Assembly: GCA_016195265.1 (NCBI GenBank)
Contig: JACPZW010000074.1
Location: forward strand, 93,651 to 134,413
Reading direction: 5' to 3'
DNA: 40,763 nt
From: Acidobacteriota bacterium
GTDB lineage: Bacteria; Acidobacteriota; Vicinamibacteria; Vicinamibacterales; CAVVIG01
Shown here: positions 8,184 to 16,402 of the stretch, piece after piece
Position numbering within the stretch: position 1 is the first letter of the stretch
Layout: each line of letters opens with the position of its first letter
Position numbers and translations under genes: made by a program
The notes under the pieces: model-generated
What the model was told of the DNA's origin: nothing
Seen by the model: the letters and a program-made list of their open reading frames with translations, nothing else
The model's database searches: none

Positions 8184-9425
8184 CTACGTCTTCCGATACC
8201 GCCGCAGCATCGGCGTCCAGAGCGCGACGACGCCGGTGGCGAAAAGACAGCCGATCCCGCCACTGATGACGGAGAACGGCGCGCCGAGCCAGTTGGCGAC
8301 CGCGCCCGCTTCGAGCTCGCCGAGCTGCGGTCCGCCCAGGAAGAACACCATGTTGACGCCGGTCATCCGGCCGCGCAGACGATCGGGCGTCTCGAGCTGT
8401 CGGATCACGTTGCGGATGATCGTGCTGACGGTATCGGTCGCGCCGGTGATCGCCAGGCAGAGGAACGTCAGCCAGAACGATTGCGAGATCCCGAACAGCA
8501 CCGTCGCGACGCCGTAGCCGCAGACCGCCCAGAGCAGCGTGCGCCCGCGCCGCTCGATCCGCTCGGTGAACCCCACCATCGCGCTGCCCGCCAGCATGGC
8601 GCCGGCCGCCGGCGCCGCGAAGAGCCAGCCGTATCCCTGGGCGCCCACGTGCAGGATGTCCTGCGCGAAGATCGGCAGCAGCGCCGTCGCCGACGAGAAG
8701 AACGTCGCGAAGAAATCCAGCAGCATCGTCGAGCGAATCAGCGGCGAGCGGAAGACGAAGCGCAGGCCTTCGAGGGCCGCGTGCAGCGAGACGTCATCCT
8801 TCGCGCCGGCCGCGGAAGGTGGACGGGCGGGGACGCCGCGCATCATCAACAACGCGACGATCACGAACGAAAATGAAATGGCGTTCAGCACGTACACCCA
8901 GCCGACGCCGCCGATGGCGATGCACACCCCGCCGAGCGACGGTCCGAGGACGGACGCCGTCTGGAACATGATCGTCTGCAGGCTGATCGCGTTCGGCAGG
9001 TGCTCGCGCGGCACGAGCGTCGGCATCAGCGACTGCCGCGCCGGCAGGTCGAACGCGCCGACCGCGGCGCCGACCGCCGAGAGCGCGTAGATCGGCCAGA
9101 CGTGCGTCGAACCCAGGAAGGCGAGCGCCGCCAGGCCCATCGCGACCAGCGTTGCGGCGACTTGCGTGGCGAACATCAGCTTCCGCCGGTCCCACGCGTC
9201 GGCGACGACGCCGCTCAGCAGCGAAAAAAAGACGACGGGCACGAAGCGCGTGGCGCCGACCATGCCGAGCGCCAGGCCCTTGCGGTCCGGCGCGACGAGC
9301 AGCGACACGTGCCACAGCAGCGCCGCGTTCTGCATCATCGATCCCGTGAAGGACACGAAGAGACCAATCCACAGCAGGCGGTAGTTGCGGTGGCGCAGCG
9401 CGACGAAGGACTCGCGGGAGAGCAT
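8184..9425 (-). CDS. MFS transporter, enterobactin-exporter-like (EntS/MFS_3 type)
   Basis: A 413-residue integral membrane protein. It begins SFVALRHRNYRLLWIGLFVSFTGSMMQ, the usual start of the EntS-like MFS_3 subfamily (FRxRNFRxLWxGxxxSxxGxxm), and has the loop VADAWDRRKLMF after the second helix. Family members export siderophores or other small molecules, or are of unknown substrate; no siderophore genes lie nearby, so the substrate is open. It is the last gene of a leftward run: FKBP (10800), aldo/keto reductase (10434), then this gene 16 bp downstream of the reductase stop. The stop codon lies in a TGCCCTAC motif also seen at other gene ends. Confidence 0.87.
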   Translation of the reverse strand: MLSRESFVALRHRNYRLLWIGLFVSFTGSMMQNAALLWHVSLLVAPDRKGLALGMVGATRFVPVVFFSLLSGVVADAWDRRKLMFATQVAATLVAMGLAALAFLGSTHVWPIYALSAVGAAVGAFDLPARQSLMPTLVPREHLPNAISLQTIMFQTASVLGPSLGGVCIAIGGVGWVYVLNAISFSFVIVALLMMRGVPARPPSAAGAKDDVSLHAALEGLRFVFRSPLIRSTMLLDFFATFFSSATALLPIFAQDILHVGAQGYGWLFAAPAAGAMLAGSAMVGFTERIERRGRTLLWAVCGYGVATVLFGISQSFWLTFLCLAITGATDTVSTIIRNVIRQLETPDRLRGRMTGVNMVFFLGGPQLGELEAGAVANWLGAPFSVISGGIGCLFATGVVALWTPMLRRYRKT

Positions 9426-9441
9426 CGGTCAGCGGCCGCCG

Positions 9442-10434
9442 CTACTGGTGGCCGCGAACCGCATGAGGCTCGTAGAGTTCCTCGAGAGAGGCGATCTCAC
9501 CGGCGTCGAGGCGCAGATCGAGTGCCGCGACCGCCTCGTCGAGGTGCGGCGGCTTCGACGCGCCGATGATCGGCGCCGTCACGCCGGGCTGTGCGAGCAG
9601 CCACGCGAGGGCGACCTGCGTCGGCTTGACGCCGCGCGTCGCCGCGAGCGCCGCCACGCGAGCGGCAATCGCGAAGTCCGAATCCGCGTAGTAGAGCTGA
9701 TGCGCCCACTCGTCGGTCTTCGCGCGCACGGTTTCGCCGCGATCCGCTTTATGGCGGTTGCCGGCGAGAAATCCGCGCGCGAGCGGGCTCCACGGAATCA
9801 CACCGATGCCCTCTTCGCGACAGAGGGGGAGCATCTCCCGTTCTTCCTCTCGGTAGACGAGGTTGTAGTGATTCTGCATGGACACGAAGCGCGTCCAGCC
9901 GTGGGCGCCGGCGGTGGAGAGCATCTTCGCGAACTGCCACGCGTGCATGCTCGACGCGCCGATGTAGCGCGCCTTGCCGGACTTGACGATGTCGTGGAGC
10001 GCCTCGAGCGTCTCTTCGATCGGCGTCGCGTAGTCGAACCGGTGAATCTGGTAGAGATCGACGTAGTCCGTGCCGAGACGCCGCAGCGAATCGTCGATGG
10101 CCTGAAACAGGTGCTTTCGCGACAGCCCGCGATCGTTCGGCACGGGCGTGTCCGGCGGCGTGACCGGGTAGAACGCCTTCGTCGCGATGACGACCTGCTC
10201 GCGCGTCGTGAAGTCCTTCAGCGCGCGGCCGAGCACCTGCTCGCTGACGCCGCGCGAGTACATGTCGGCCGTGTCGAAGAAGTTGATGCCGTGCTCGAGC
10301 GCGCGCTTGATGAACGGCCGGCTCGCCGTTTCGTCGAGCACCCACGCCCGCCACTCCGGCGTACCGTACGTCATCGCGCCGAGACACAGGCGCGAGACCT
10401 TGAGACCTGATTTGCCGAGACGAACGTAGTCCAT
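9442..10434 (-). CDS. Aldo/keto reductase
   Basis: A 330-residue cytoplasmic NADPH-dependent oxidoreductase of TIM-barrel fold. The catalytic tetrad is visible as D54 and Y59 (FFDTADMYSRG), K86 (IATKAFYP) and H131 (DLYQIHRFD). The later segments IPWSPLARGFLAG and the C-terminal cofactor-binding region (ITAPIIGASKPPHLDEA-like) fit the YajO/general stress 69-type group. The physiological carbonyl substrate is unknown. It starts 9 bp downstream of the FKBP stop and is followed at 16 bp by an MFS gene, so the three are probably one transcript. Confidence 0.9.
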   Translation of the reverse strand: MDYVRLGKSGLKVSRLCLGAMTYGTPEWRAWVLDETASRPFIKRALEHGINFFDTADMYSRGVSEQVLGRALKDFTTREQVVIATKAFYPVTPPDTPVPNDRGLSRKHLFQAIDDSLRRLGTDYVDLYQIHRFDYATPIEETLEALHDIVKSGKARYIGASSMHAWQFAKMLSTAGAHGWTRFVSMQNHYNLVYREEEREMLPLCREEGIGVIPWSPLARGFLAGNRHKADRGETVRAKTDEWAHQLYYADSDFAIAARVAALAATRGVKPTQVALAWLLAQPGVTAPIIGASKPPHLDEAVAALDLRLDAGEIASLEELYEPHAVRGHQ

Positions 10435-10443
10435 CAGAACCCG

Positions 10444-10800
10444 TTACTTGGCCTCAAGCAGCTCGACGTCGAAGAGCAGCGTCGCATTGGGCGGAATCGC
10501 GCCGCCGGCGCCGCGCGATCCGTAGCCGAGCTCGGACGGAATCACGAGCGTGCGCGTGCCGCCGACCTTCATGCCCGCGACGCCCTGATCCCAGCCGCGA
10601 ATCACCTGGCCGGCGCCGAGCCTGAACGAAAAGCTCTCGCCGTGATCGCGCGAGCTGTCGAACTTCTTCCCATGCTTGTCGGCCGCCTTGGGGTCGTACA
10701 GCCAACCTGTATAGTGCACGCTGACCGTCTTCCCTGACGTGGCTTCGGCGCCCGCGCCGACTTTGCCGTCCGTGATCTGCAGGCTCGTGATGTTGTCCAT
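10444..10800 (-). CDS. FKBP-type peptidyl-prolyl cis-trans isomerase
   Basis: A 118-residue single FKBP domain that speeds proline isomerisation in protein folding. Visible motifs are VSVHYTGWLYD, KKFDSSRD, the hydrophobic pocket segment GAGQVIRGWDQGVAGMKVGG, and the C-terminal ELGYGSRGAGGAIPPNATLLFDVELL. There is no signal peptide, so it is predicted to be cytoplasmic. The frame runs upstream to 10893, but that extension is translated 8-bp repeat DNA; ATG 10800, right at the domain start, is the sensible choice. It is the first gene of the FKBP, aldo/keto reductase, MFS run. Confidence 0.92.
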   Translation of the reverse strand: MDNITSLQITDGKVGAGAEATSGKTVSVHYTGWLYDPKAADKHGKKFDSSRDHGESFSFRLGAGQVIRGWDQGVAGMKVGGTRTLVIPSELGYGSRGAGGAIPPNATLLFDVELLEAK

Positions 10801-10812
10801 GGTTGATCCGTG

Positions 10813-10926
10813 AATTGGGTAAGTAATTGAGTAGTTGAGTAGTTGAGTAGTTGGGTAATTGGGTAATCGCCGCGAGGCTTTGGGAGCCATCACCCGATGA
10901 CCAGATTACTCAATTACCCAATTAAA
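10813..10926. repeat. Inverted pair of 8-bp tandem arrays (ATTGGGTA/ATTGAGTA family)
   Basis: Left array (10813-10867): about seven units of attgggta or gttgagta. Right array (10903-10926): attactca, attaccca and attaaacc, the reverse complement of the same unit. Together they could form a long hairpin with a GC-rich loop. The right end holds the TAA stop (10922-10924) of the quinone oxidoreductase gene. It fills the gap between that gene and FKBP. The same design occurs at 24841-24955. Confidence 0.8.
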
Positions 10927-11899
10927 CCGTCAACACTATTTTGCCGATGTGCACGCTCGATTCCATCAGCCGGTGCGCGCCCGCGGCGTCGCGCAGCGGA
11001 AACGTCGCGTGCACGATCGGCTTCACGGCGCCGGACTCGAGGAGCGGCCACACGTGCCGATGGACCGCCGCCGCGATCACGCCCTTGTCGGCGACCGGAC
11101 GCGCGCGCAGCGTCGATCCGGTGATCGTCAACCGGCGCTGCATGATCGTCTGGATGTTCAGCTCCGCCTGGACGCCTTTCAGCGTGGCGATTTCGACGAG
11201 CCGCCCCTCGACGGCGAGCACGTCGATGTTCCGCGCGAAGTACTCACCGCCGACCATGTCCAGCACGACGTCCACGCCACGCCCGCCCGTCGCGTCCTTC
11301 ACCGCGGCGGCGAAGTCCGCATCACGATAGTTGATCGCGCGTTCCGCGCCCAGCCGCTCGCAGGCCGCGCACTTCTCCGCCGATCCCGCGGTCGCAAAGG
11401 CGCGCGCGCCGAACGCCCGCGCAAGTTGAATCGCCGTCGTCCCGATGCCGCTCGATCCGCCATGGATGAGGATCGACTCGCCGGCAGTCAGGCGCCCGCG
11501 CTCGAAGACGTTCGTCCAGACCGTGAAGAACGTTTCAGGAAGCGCGGCCGCGGCGGTCATGTCGAGCCCGCGCGGCACCGGGAGGCACTGCGGCGACGGC
11601 GCCGTGCAGTACTGCGCGTAGCCGCCGCCGGCGACGAGCGCGCACACGGCGTCGCCAGTTTTCCAGTCGCGGACATCGGGACCGAGCGCTTCGATCGTGC
11701 CCGCGACCTCGAGTCCGGGAATGTCGGACGCGCCGGGCGGCGGTGGATACCGCCCGAGGCGCTGGAAGATATCCGGCCGATTGACGCCCGCAGCAGCGAC
11801 CTTTATTAGTACCTCGCCGGCCGCAGGCACTGGCGTGGGCCGCTCGGCGGCGACGAGGACCTCCGGGGCGCCGGGTTCTCGGATTTCAATGGCGATCAT
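10922..11899 (-). CDS. NAD(P)H:quinone oxidoreductase, zinc-free MDR family (PIG3-like)
   Basis: A 325-residue medium-chain dehydrogenase/reductase. Visible are VLIKVAAAGVNRPDIFQRLGRYPPPPGAS, typical of the quinone oxidoreductase/PIG3 branch, and the nucleotide-binding ILIHGGSSGIGTTAIQLARAFGA near residue 145. The cysteine and histidine zinc ligands of alcohol dehydrogenases are absent. It would reduce quinones or enones with NADPH in the cytoplasm. The ATG at 11899 is preceded by 7-bp repeats reading GAGCTGAGA on the coding strand, so repeat DNA forms the leader and perhaps a weak ribosome binding site. The TAA stop lies in an 8-bp repeat unit. Confidence 0.9.
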   Translation of the reverse strand: MIAIEIREPGAPEVLVAAERPTPVPAAGEVLIKVAAAGVNRPDIFQRLGRYPPPPGASDIPGLEVAGTIEALGPDVRDWKTGDAVCALVAGGGYAQYCTAPSPQCLPVPRGLDMTAAAALPETFFTVWTNVFERGRLTAGESILIHGGSSGIGTTAIQLARAFGARAFATAGSAEKCAACERLGAERAINYRDADFAAAVKDATGGRGVDVVLDMVGGEYFARNIDVLAVEGRLVEIATLKGVQAELNIQTIMQRRLTITGSTLRARPVADKGVIAAAVHRHVWPLLESGAVKPIVHATFPLRDAAGAHRLMESSVHIGKIVLTV

Positions 11900-11900
11900 T

Positions 11901-11955
11901 TCTCAGCTCTCAGCTTTCGGCTCTAGCTTTCCGCTTTCAGGTCTCAGTTTTCACT
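11901..11955. repeat. 7-bp tandem array (TCAGCTC/TCAGTTT type)
   Basis: About seven degenerate heptads such as tcagctc, tcagctt, tcggctc and caggtct. The array fills the whole gap between the quinone oxidoreductase start and the kinase tail, and contains the TGA stop (11944-11946) of the kinase tail. Confidence 0.7.
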
Positions 11956-12333
11956 CCCGTCGCCAAACGCGGCCGCCGTCGTCGCGGGTTCGAGGACGAG
12001 CGCCGCCAGAACGATCCCGAGCGCGAGACTGATCGTGAAGACGGCCGACAGCGCACCCGTGGCGGCGATGATGACACCATCGATGGACAGCAACGCGCCG
12101 ATGGATATGTCGATCAGCACGATCGGGCGCGCGGCGCGTCGTCGCTCGACGGCCAGATGCGCGCGGTTCATCCGCTCGGTGAACACCAGATGCCCACGCA
12201 GGACGCCGCCAATGGTTGCCGCTGCGCCCAGCGCGAGAAAGATCGACACCGTCACCGGTGTCTCAACGCGCTCCTTGTTCAGCCAGGCCAGGCGTACAGC
12301 AACACGATGGTCAACTGATGGGCGCTCCACCAT
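11944..12333 (-). CDS. Frameshifted membrane tail of the Ser/Thr kinase
   Basis: From about 12292 down, this frame reads WLNKERVETPVTVSIFLALGAAATIGG and on to ALVLEPATTAAAF, three hydrophobic segments. This is the membrane tail seen at the C-terminus of many acidobacterial kinases, where it follows a WWxxHQ segment. That HQLTIVLLYA segment sits at the end of the kinase frame just upstream (12279-13331). The residues from ATG 12333 to about 12292 are the kinase read in the wrong frame. One missing base near the direct repeat CCTGGCCTGG (about 12284-12295) would explain the break, whether from a sequencing error, slippage or true mutation. The last residues, EN then TGA, come from repeat DNA. 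Confidence 0.7.
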   Translation of the reverse strand: MVERPSVDHRVAVRLAWLNKERVETPVTVSIFLALGAAATIGGVLRGHLVFTERMNRAHLAVERRRAARPIVLIDISIGALLSIDGVIIAATGALSAVFTISLALGIVLAALVLEPATTAAAFGDGSEN

Positions 12334-13331
12334 CCGGCGTCACGTGCCGGCGGCGCCGCGCCGAGCGCCGTCACGATCTCGGCGGCTGAGGCAAACCTCT
12401 CCGCAGGCGCTTCTCGTAGACAGCGCGCGATCACCGACGCCAGCGGCTCGGGGACATCGAGCGGCGCCGACGCGCGGACAGGGTGTTCGCCGCAGGCGTA
12501 CTCGTACAGCAGCACGCCGTACGCGAACACATCGGCTCGCGCGTCGACCGGCCCGAGGTGCCGCTGTTCGGGCGCCATGTACGCGGGCGTGCCGACGACG
12601 GCGTCCGTCAGCGTCCCGCTGAGATCCTGCGCCGCCGCTCCCGTCCTGGCGAGACCGAAATCCAGAATCTTCACACCGCCGTCGGCGGTCCGCATGACGT
12701 TCTCGGGCTTGAGATCCCGGTGGACGACGTGATTGGCATGCGCGCTGGCGAGCGCCGCGGCGAGCGCCCGCGCCGTCCGCAGAACATCGTTCACGGGAAT
12801 GGCGCGCGGCGCGGCGATCTCGGTCCGCAGCGTGTGGCCATCCACGAACTCGGTCGCGATGTACAACTCTCCGTCGATTTCCTCGAGCGCGTACACGGTG
12901 CAGATGCCCGGATGCGTGAGCGCCGCGGCCGCTCGCGCCTCGCGGCGCAGCCGCTCGCGCTGCCGCGGATCGCGCGTGAGATGAGGCGCGAGCGCCTTGA
13001 GCGCGACCGTGCGGCCGAGCCGCGCGTCCGACGCGAGATAGACGCGGCCCATGCCGCCGCGGCCCAGCTCCCGCACGATGGTGTACGGTCCGATCACCGT
13101 CCCGGCCGCGATCGGCTCGTCGTCCGCCATCAACTCCGGCATGCGATCGATGAGCGGCGACGACAGAAAGGCGCCGGCGCGCGAATGGTGCGCGAGGAGC
13201 GACAGGATTTCGTCGCGCACGAGCGGATCATCGCCCGCCGCTTCCGCGACCCACTGGCGTTGCGCCGAGACGTCGCGATCGAGCGCCGCCTCGAACAGAT
13301 CGCGCACGCGGCGCTGTTGATCTGGATTCAT
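12279..13331 (-). CDS. Serine/threonine protein kinase (catalytic part)
   Basis: A 350-residue reading frame. Residues 1-50 (MNPDQQRRVRDLFEAALDRD...) are the helical N-terminal domain common in acidobacterial kinases. The kinase domain (about 81-335) has the Gly loop GRGGMGRV (90-97), K112, HRDLKPEN (H204, D206) and DFG (224-226), with GTPAYMAPEQ in the activation segment. The frame ends soon after the first membrane segment HQLTIVLLYA, and the rest of the membrane tail continues in another frame (11944-12292); the intact protein would be about 462 residues. ATG 13331 overlaps the sigma factor stop (ATGA), so the pair is translationally coupled. A role in signalling to or from the sigma factor is inference from the gene order. 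Confidence 0.9.
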   Translation of the reverse strand: MNPDQQRRVRDLFEAALDRDVSAQRQWVAEAAGDDPLVRDEILSLLAHHSRAGAFLSSPLIDRMPELMADDEPIAAGTVIGPYTIVRELGRGGMGRVYLASDARLGRTVALKALAPHLTRDPRQRERLRREARAAAALTHPGICTVYALEEIDGELYIATEFVDGHTLRTEIAAPRAIPVNDVLRTARALAAALASAHANHVVHRDLKPENVMRTADGGVKILDFGLARTGAAAQDLSGTLTDAVVGTPAYMAPEQRHLGPVDARADVFAYGVLLYEYACGEHPVRASAPLDVPEPLASVIARCLREAPAERFASAAEIVTALGAAPPARDAGWWSAHQLTIVLLYAWPG

Positions 13332-13861
13332 GCCGGCGCGCCGCCCATCTCGCGGAACAGCCACGCGCGGGCAAGGCTCCATCGCCGCTTGAGCGTCGCC
13401 GGCGACAGGCCAAGTGCGTCGGCGGTGTCCCCGATGCTGAGGCCGACGAAATAGCGCAGTTCGACGATGCGTGCGAGCTCGGCGTCCATCTGCTCGAGGC
13501 GCGCGAGCGCCTCGTCGAGCGCCGGCAGCATCGCGTCTTCCGCCACGGCACCCGCGAGCGCGTCAGTCAGCGACACGCGATCCATCCCGCCCCACCGTTT
13601 CTGCGCGCCACGCGCGCGGGCGCGCTCGACCAGAATCTGCCGCATCGATCGCGCGGCGATGCCGATGAAGTGCTTTTGGTCGTGCCACGGCGTGCCGGCG
13701 CCGGCCAGGCGGAGGTAGGCCTCGTGCACCAGCGCCGTCGCCTGGAGCGTCTGGCCTGGACGCTCTCCTCGCATGAACCCTGCGGCCAGTCGGCGCAGTT
13801 CGTCATACACGAGCGGCACAAGCTCCTGCGCGTTAAGTGGTTGGATGCGGTCTGCGCTCAT
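13328..13861 (-). CDS. ECF-type RNA polymerase sigma factor (acidobacterial/planctomycete type)
   Basis: A 177-residue sigma-70-family protein. Region 2 is seen around LQATALVHEAYLRLAG and KHFIGIAARSMRQILVERARARGAQKRWGG. Region 4 is a helix-turn-helix in RIVELRYFVGLSIGDTADALGLSPATLKRRWSLARAWL. This matches the ECF group typical of acidobacteria and planctomycetes (TIGR02999-like), whose genes usually sit next to Ser/Thr kinases, as here. No anti-sigma factor gene is present, so control by phosphorylation through the coupled kinase is the usual proposal. The divergent gene at 13943 encodes a small outer-membrane-like protein, a possible target. No clear ribosome binding site is seen. Confidence 0.9.
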   Translation of the reverse strand: MSADRIQPLNAQELVPLVYDELRRLAAGFMRGERPGQTLQATALVHEAYLRLAGAGTPWHDQKHFIGIAARSMRQILVERARARGAQKRWGGMDRVSLTDALAGAVAEDAMLPALDEALARLEQMDAELARIVELRYFVGLSIGDTADALGLSPATLKRRWSLARAWLFREMGGAPA

Positions 13862-13942
13862 TGAGCCCGTTGATTCAGGGTTTGCGCATTATCCAGTGAA
13901 GCCGGCCCGTCGCCAAGTGGACGGCCACCAACGGAGGTCATC

Positions 13943-14449
13943 ATGACGATACTGCGTCGACTCGCCCTCGTCGCCGCTCTCTCGCTGCTGTCCGCGACGG
14001 CGCACGCGCAAACCGAGGAGACGAAAGCGCCCGCGGCCGCGCAGCAGGTGCTGTCCACCAATCCCTTCGGCGATCTCCTCGAGTGGTTCAACGTCGACTA
14101 CGAGCGGACCATTGAGCCGGCGATCACATGGGGCGTGGCCGCCTCGGAACTCAAGTCAGCGTATGCCAGCGCGTCGGTACTGATCCGCTGGTACCCGAGC
14201 CAGACCCCCCTCCAAGGCTTCTATCTGGGCGCGCACGCCGGCTTCTATCACTTCCAGAGCGACAACCGTCGCACTGACACCGTGCCGGGCGCGGGCCTCG
14301 ATCTGGGGCGTGCCTGGCGTGTCGGCCCCAGGCAAAGAACGAGCATCAGTCTCGGGTTCGGATTGACGCGTCTGGTCGTGGGGGCAGGCAGCACGGCGCC
14401 GAGCGTGTGGCCGATCCCGCGGCTGATCAACGTGGGTGTCGCCTTCTGA
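13943..14449 (+). CDS. Small secreted beta-barrel-like protein (DUF3575-like)
   Basis: A 168-residue protein with a clear signal peptide (MTILRRLALVAALSLLSATAHA, cleavage before Q). The mature part has alternating beta patterns such as SVLIRWYPSQ, QGFYLGAHAGFYHF, GAGLDLGRAWRVG and TSISLGFGLTRLVVG, and ends in the aromatic residue F, as outer-membrane barrel proteins do. It resembles DUF3575-type proteins of unknown function. The start is firm: GGAGGT at 13933-13938 lies 4 nt before the ATG, one of the best ribosome binding sites in the window. It is divergent from the ECF sigma/kinase pair. Confidence 0.75.
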   Translation: MTILRRLALVAALSLLSATAHAQTEETKAPAAAQQVLSTNPFGDLLEWFNVDYERTIEPAITWGVAASELKSAYASASVLIRWYPSQTPLQGFYLGAHAGFYHFQSDNRRTDTVPGAGLDLGRAWRVGPRQRTSISLGFGLTRLVVGAGSTAPSVWPIPRLINVGVAF

Positions 14450-14458
14450 TGCGCACGC

Positions 14459-14707
14459 TCACGACTCGTCCACCCACTGCGACGCCGGCAGCGACAGCGC
14501 CGGATATTTCCGCCGGAGCGCGTCGACCTTCTCGGCGTACTCGTTCTTCGGAAACTCGTTGCGCATGTAGCGCTCGCGCAGCCGCCGGATTTCGTACTTG
14601 TAGAGGTCGCGCAGAAAATCGCGCGCGACCTCCGGCGGCGTGTGCGGCGTCGGGCGCACGCCATGAATCAGGAGTGACTGGAGGATAAAGGTCTTATACG
14701 TGAACAT
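14459..14707 (-). CDS. Small conserved hypothetical protein
   Basis: An 82-residue soluble protein starting MFTYKTFILQSLLIHGVRPTPHTPPE. It is rich in charged helical sequence: RDFLRDLYKYEIRRLRERYMRNEFPKNEYAEKVDALRRKYPALSLP. It looks like a short all-helical protein found in acidobacteria, but the function is unknown. GTG 14713 would add two residues; ATG 14707 is preferred. The gene is convergent with the outer-membrane-like gene (9 bp between stops) and divergent from the radical SAM gene. A TAGGAT hexamer at 14723-14728 could be its -10. Confidence 0.6.
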   Translation of the reverse strand: MFTYKTFILQSLLIHGVRPTPHTPPEVARDFLRDLYKYEIRRLRERYMRNEFPKNEYAEKVDALRRKYPALSLPASQWVDES

Positions 14708-14750
14708 CGACACAGACTGCGAATCCTAATACGCGCGCGCGCGTCGCTGC

Positions 14751-14756
14751 TACGAT
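14751..14756 (+). promoter_or_regulatory. Candidate -10 (TACGAT) of the radical SAM gene, leaderless
   Basis: TACGAT ends 6 nt before the ATG at 14763 with no ribosome binding site. No convincing -35 is seen; an alternating GC run lies upstream. Confidence 0.4.
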
Positions 14757-14762
14757 TGCCAG

Positions 14763-16376
14763 ATGCGCATTCTTCTGTCCTCGGTGTTCGGTCCCTTCGC
14801 TCAAGACGACGAGTTCGGCAGCCGCGCGATGAATCCGATGGAGCTGTACCACAACCAGGTCACGCGCGCGCAGGGACCGTTCTCGCTGCGAATGTCCCAT
14901 CGCTCGTGGGGCATCATGATGATTCAGCACAACATCGCCGCGCCGTCGACGGTGCTCGACTTTCCGACGCGCAAGCGCTTCGTGCGCGAGCTGACGCGGC
15001 ATCGTTACGACGTCGTCGGCCTCTCCGGCATCATCGTCAACGTCGGCAAGATCCGCGAGATGTGCCGTCTCGTGCGCGAGCACTCACCCCACTCGACGAT
15101 CGTCGTCGGCGGCCACGTCGCGGCGCTGCCGGGCGTCGAGCACCTGATCGACGCGGACCACATCGTCAAGGGGGAAGGCATCCGCTGGTTCCGCGAGTTT
15201 CTCGGCGAGCCGGTGGACGCGCCGATCGCGCATCCGGCGATCGCATCGTCGTTCGATTTCAGGCTGATGGGTCTGAGGGGGCCGCGGGGCGGCGGCGATC
15301 CGGCCGCGACGATCATCCCGTCGGTCGGCTGCCCGATGGGCTGCAACTTCTGCACGACGTCGTCGTTCTTCGGCGGCAAGGGCCACTTCATCAACTTCTA
15401 CGACACCGGCCGCCAGCTGTACGACGTGATGTGCGAGGTCGAGAAAAAGCTCAAGGTTCGCACGTTCTTCATGATGGACGAGAACTTCCTGCTCTACAAA
15501 CGTCGCGCGCTCGATCTGCTCGAGCACATGAAGCGGGACGGGAAAGCGTGGTCGCTGTTCGTGTTCTCGTCGGCCAACGCGATTCGCAAGTACGACATGC
15601 GTCAGCTCGTCGAGCTCGGCGTGACCTGGGTGTGGTTGGGGTTCGGGTCGGCGCAGGCGTCGTACGTCAAGCGCAAGGACGCCGACACGGTCGCCCTGAC
15701 GCACGAGCTGCAGGCGCACGGCATCCGCGTCCAGGGATCCACGATCGTCGGCATGGAACACCACACGCCGGACACGATGAGCGACGAAATCGATCACGCG
15801 ATCGCGCACGACGCCGACGCGCACCAGTTCATGCTCTACACGCCGGTCCCCGGCACGCCGCTGCACACCGAGATGCAGGCGCAGGGGCGCATGCTCGAGG
15901 GCGTCGATCTGGCCGACATTCACGGCCAGTACAAGTTCAATTTCGCGCACGGCTCGATCGCGCGCGACGACTCGAAGACGTGGCTCGACGGCGCATTCGA
16001 GCGCGACTATCAGGTGAACGGCCCGACGCTATACAGAATGATGCGGACGATGATGGCGGGCTGGCGCCGGTACCGGGACGACGCCGATGCGCGCGTCCGG
16101 GCGCGGGTGGCGGCGGACGCGGACAAGCTGCGGCGCGGCTGGGGCGCGGCGCTCTGGGCGATGGAGCGCTACCTGCGCGCGTCGAACAAGGACGTCAGCG
16201 AGCGCATCGGCGCCTTGCGGCGGGACATCGAGCGCGAGTGGGGCGGCATGACCACGACGATCGATCGGGTCGTGGGCCCGGTCCTGCTCTGGGCGGCGCG
16301 CCGAGACGCCACGCGTTTTCCGCTCGGCCGTCCGCTCGAGCCGCGCACCTTCGTCGAACGGAGGAACTGGGCGTAG
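14763..16376 (+). CDS. B12-binding-domain-type radical SAM protein
   Basis: A 537-residue protein. The N-terminal half has a cobalamin-binding-like Rossmann region (DVVGLSGIIVNVGKIREM, then STIVVGGHVAALPG, residues 80-125), although the B12 ligand motif DxHxxG is not obvious. The radical SAM core follows with the iron-sulfur cysteines C190, C194 and C197 (GCPMGCNFC), and VWLGFGSAQ and GSTIVGMEHHTPDT typical of the barrel. The roughly 150-residue C-terminal region is helical and unknown. Substrate is unknown; relatives act on lipids, hopanoids or natural products. The TAG stop (16374-16376) sits 3 bp from the stop of convergent thrC, both inside a 7-bp repeat. Confidence 0.88.
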   Translation: MRILLSSVFGPFAQDDEFGSRAMNPMELYHNQVTRAQGPFSLRMSHRSWGIMMIQHNIAAPSTVLDFPTRKRFVRELTRHRYDVVGLSGIIVNVGKIREMCRLVREHSPHSTIVVGGHVAALPGVEHLIDADHIVKGEGIRWFREFLGEPVDAPIAHPAIASSFDFRLMGLRGPRGGGDPAATIIPSVGCPMGCNFCTTSSFFGGKGHFINFYDTGRQLYDVMCEVEKKLKVRTFFMMDENFLLYKRRALDLLEHMKRDGKAWSLFVFSSANAIRKYDMRQLVELGVTWVWLGFGSAQASYVKRKDADTVALTHELQAHGIRVQGSTIVGMEHHTPDTMSDEIDHAIAHDADAHQFMLYTPVPGTPLHTEMQAQGRMLEGVDLADIHGQYKFNFAHGSIARDDSKTWLDGAFERDYQVNGPTLYRMMRTMMAGWRRYRDDADARVRARVAADADKLRRGWGAALWAMERYLRASNKDVSERIGALRRDIEREWGGMTTTIDRVVGPVLLWAARRDATRFPLGRPLEPRTFVERRNWA

Positions 16377-16402
16377 TCGTCAGTCGTGAGTCAAGAGTCC
16401 GC
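16374..16402. repeat. Short 7-bp array (GTAGTCG type) holding two convergent stop codons
   Basis: Units gtagtcg, tcagtcg, tgagtca and agagtcc. TAG of the radical SAM gene and TGA of thrC both lie in it, with only three bases between the two coding sequences. It is the same unit type as the arrays at 1113 and 29972. Confidence 0.6.

Noticed and set aside
14731..14745. Alternating GC run (CGCGCGCGCG) as a Z-DNA or regulatory site
   Set aside because: Short and expected in such GC-rich DNA; nothing else supports it.
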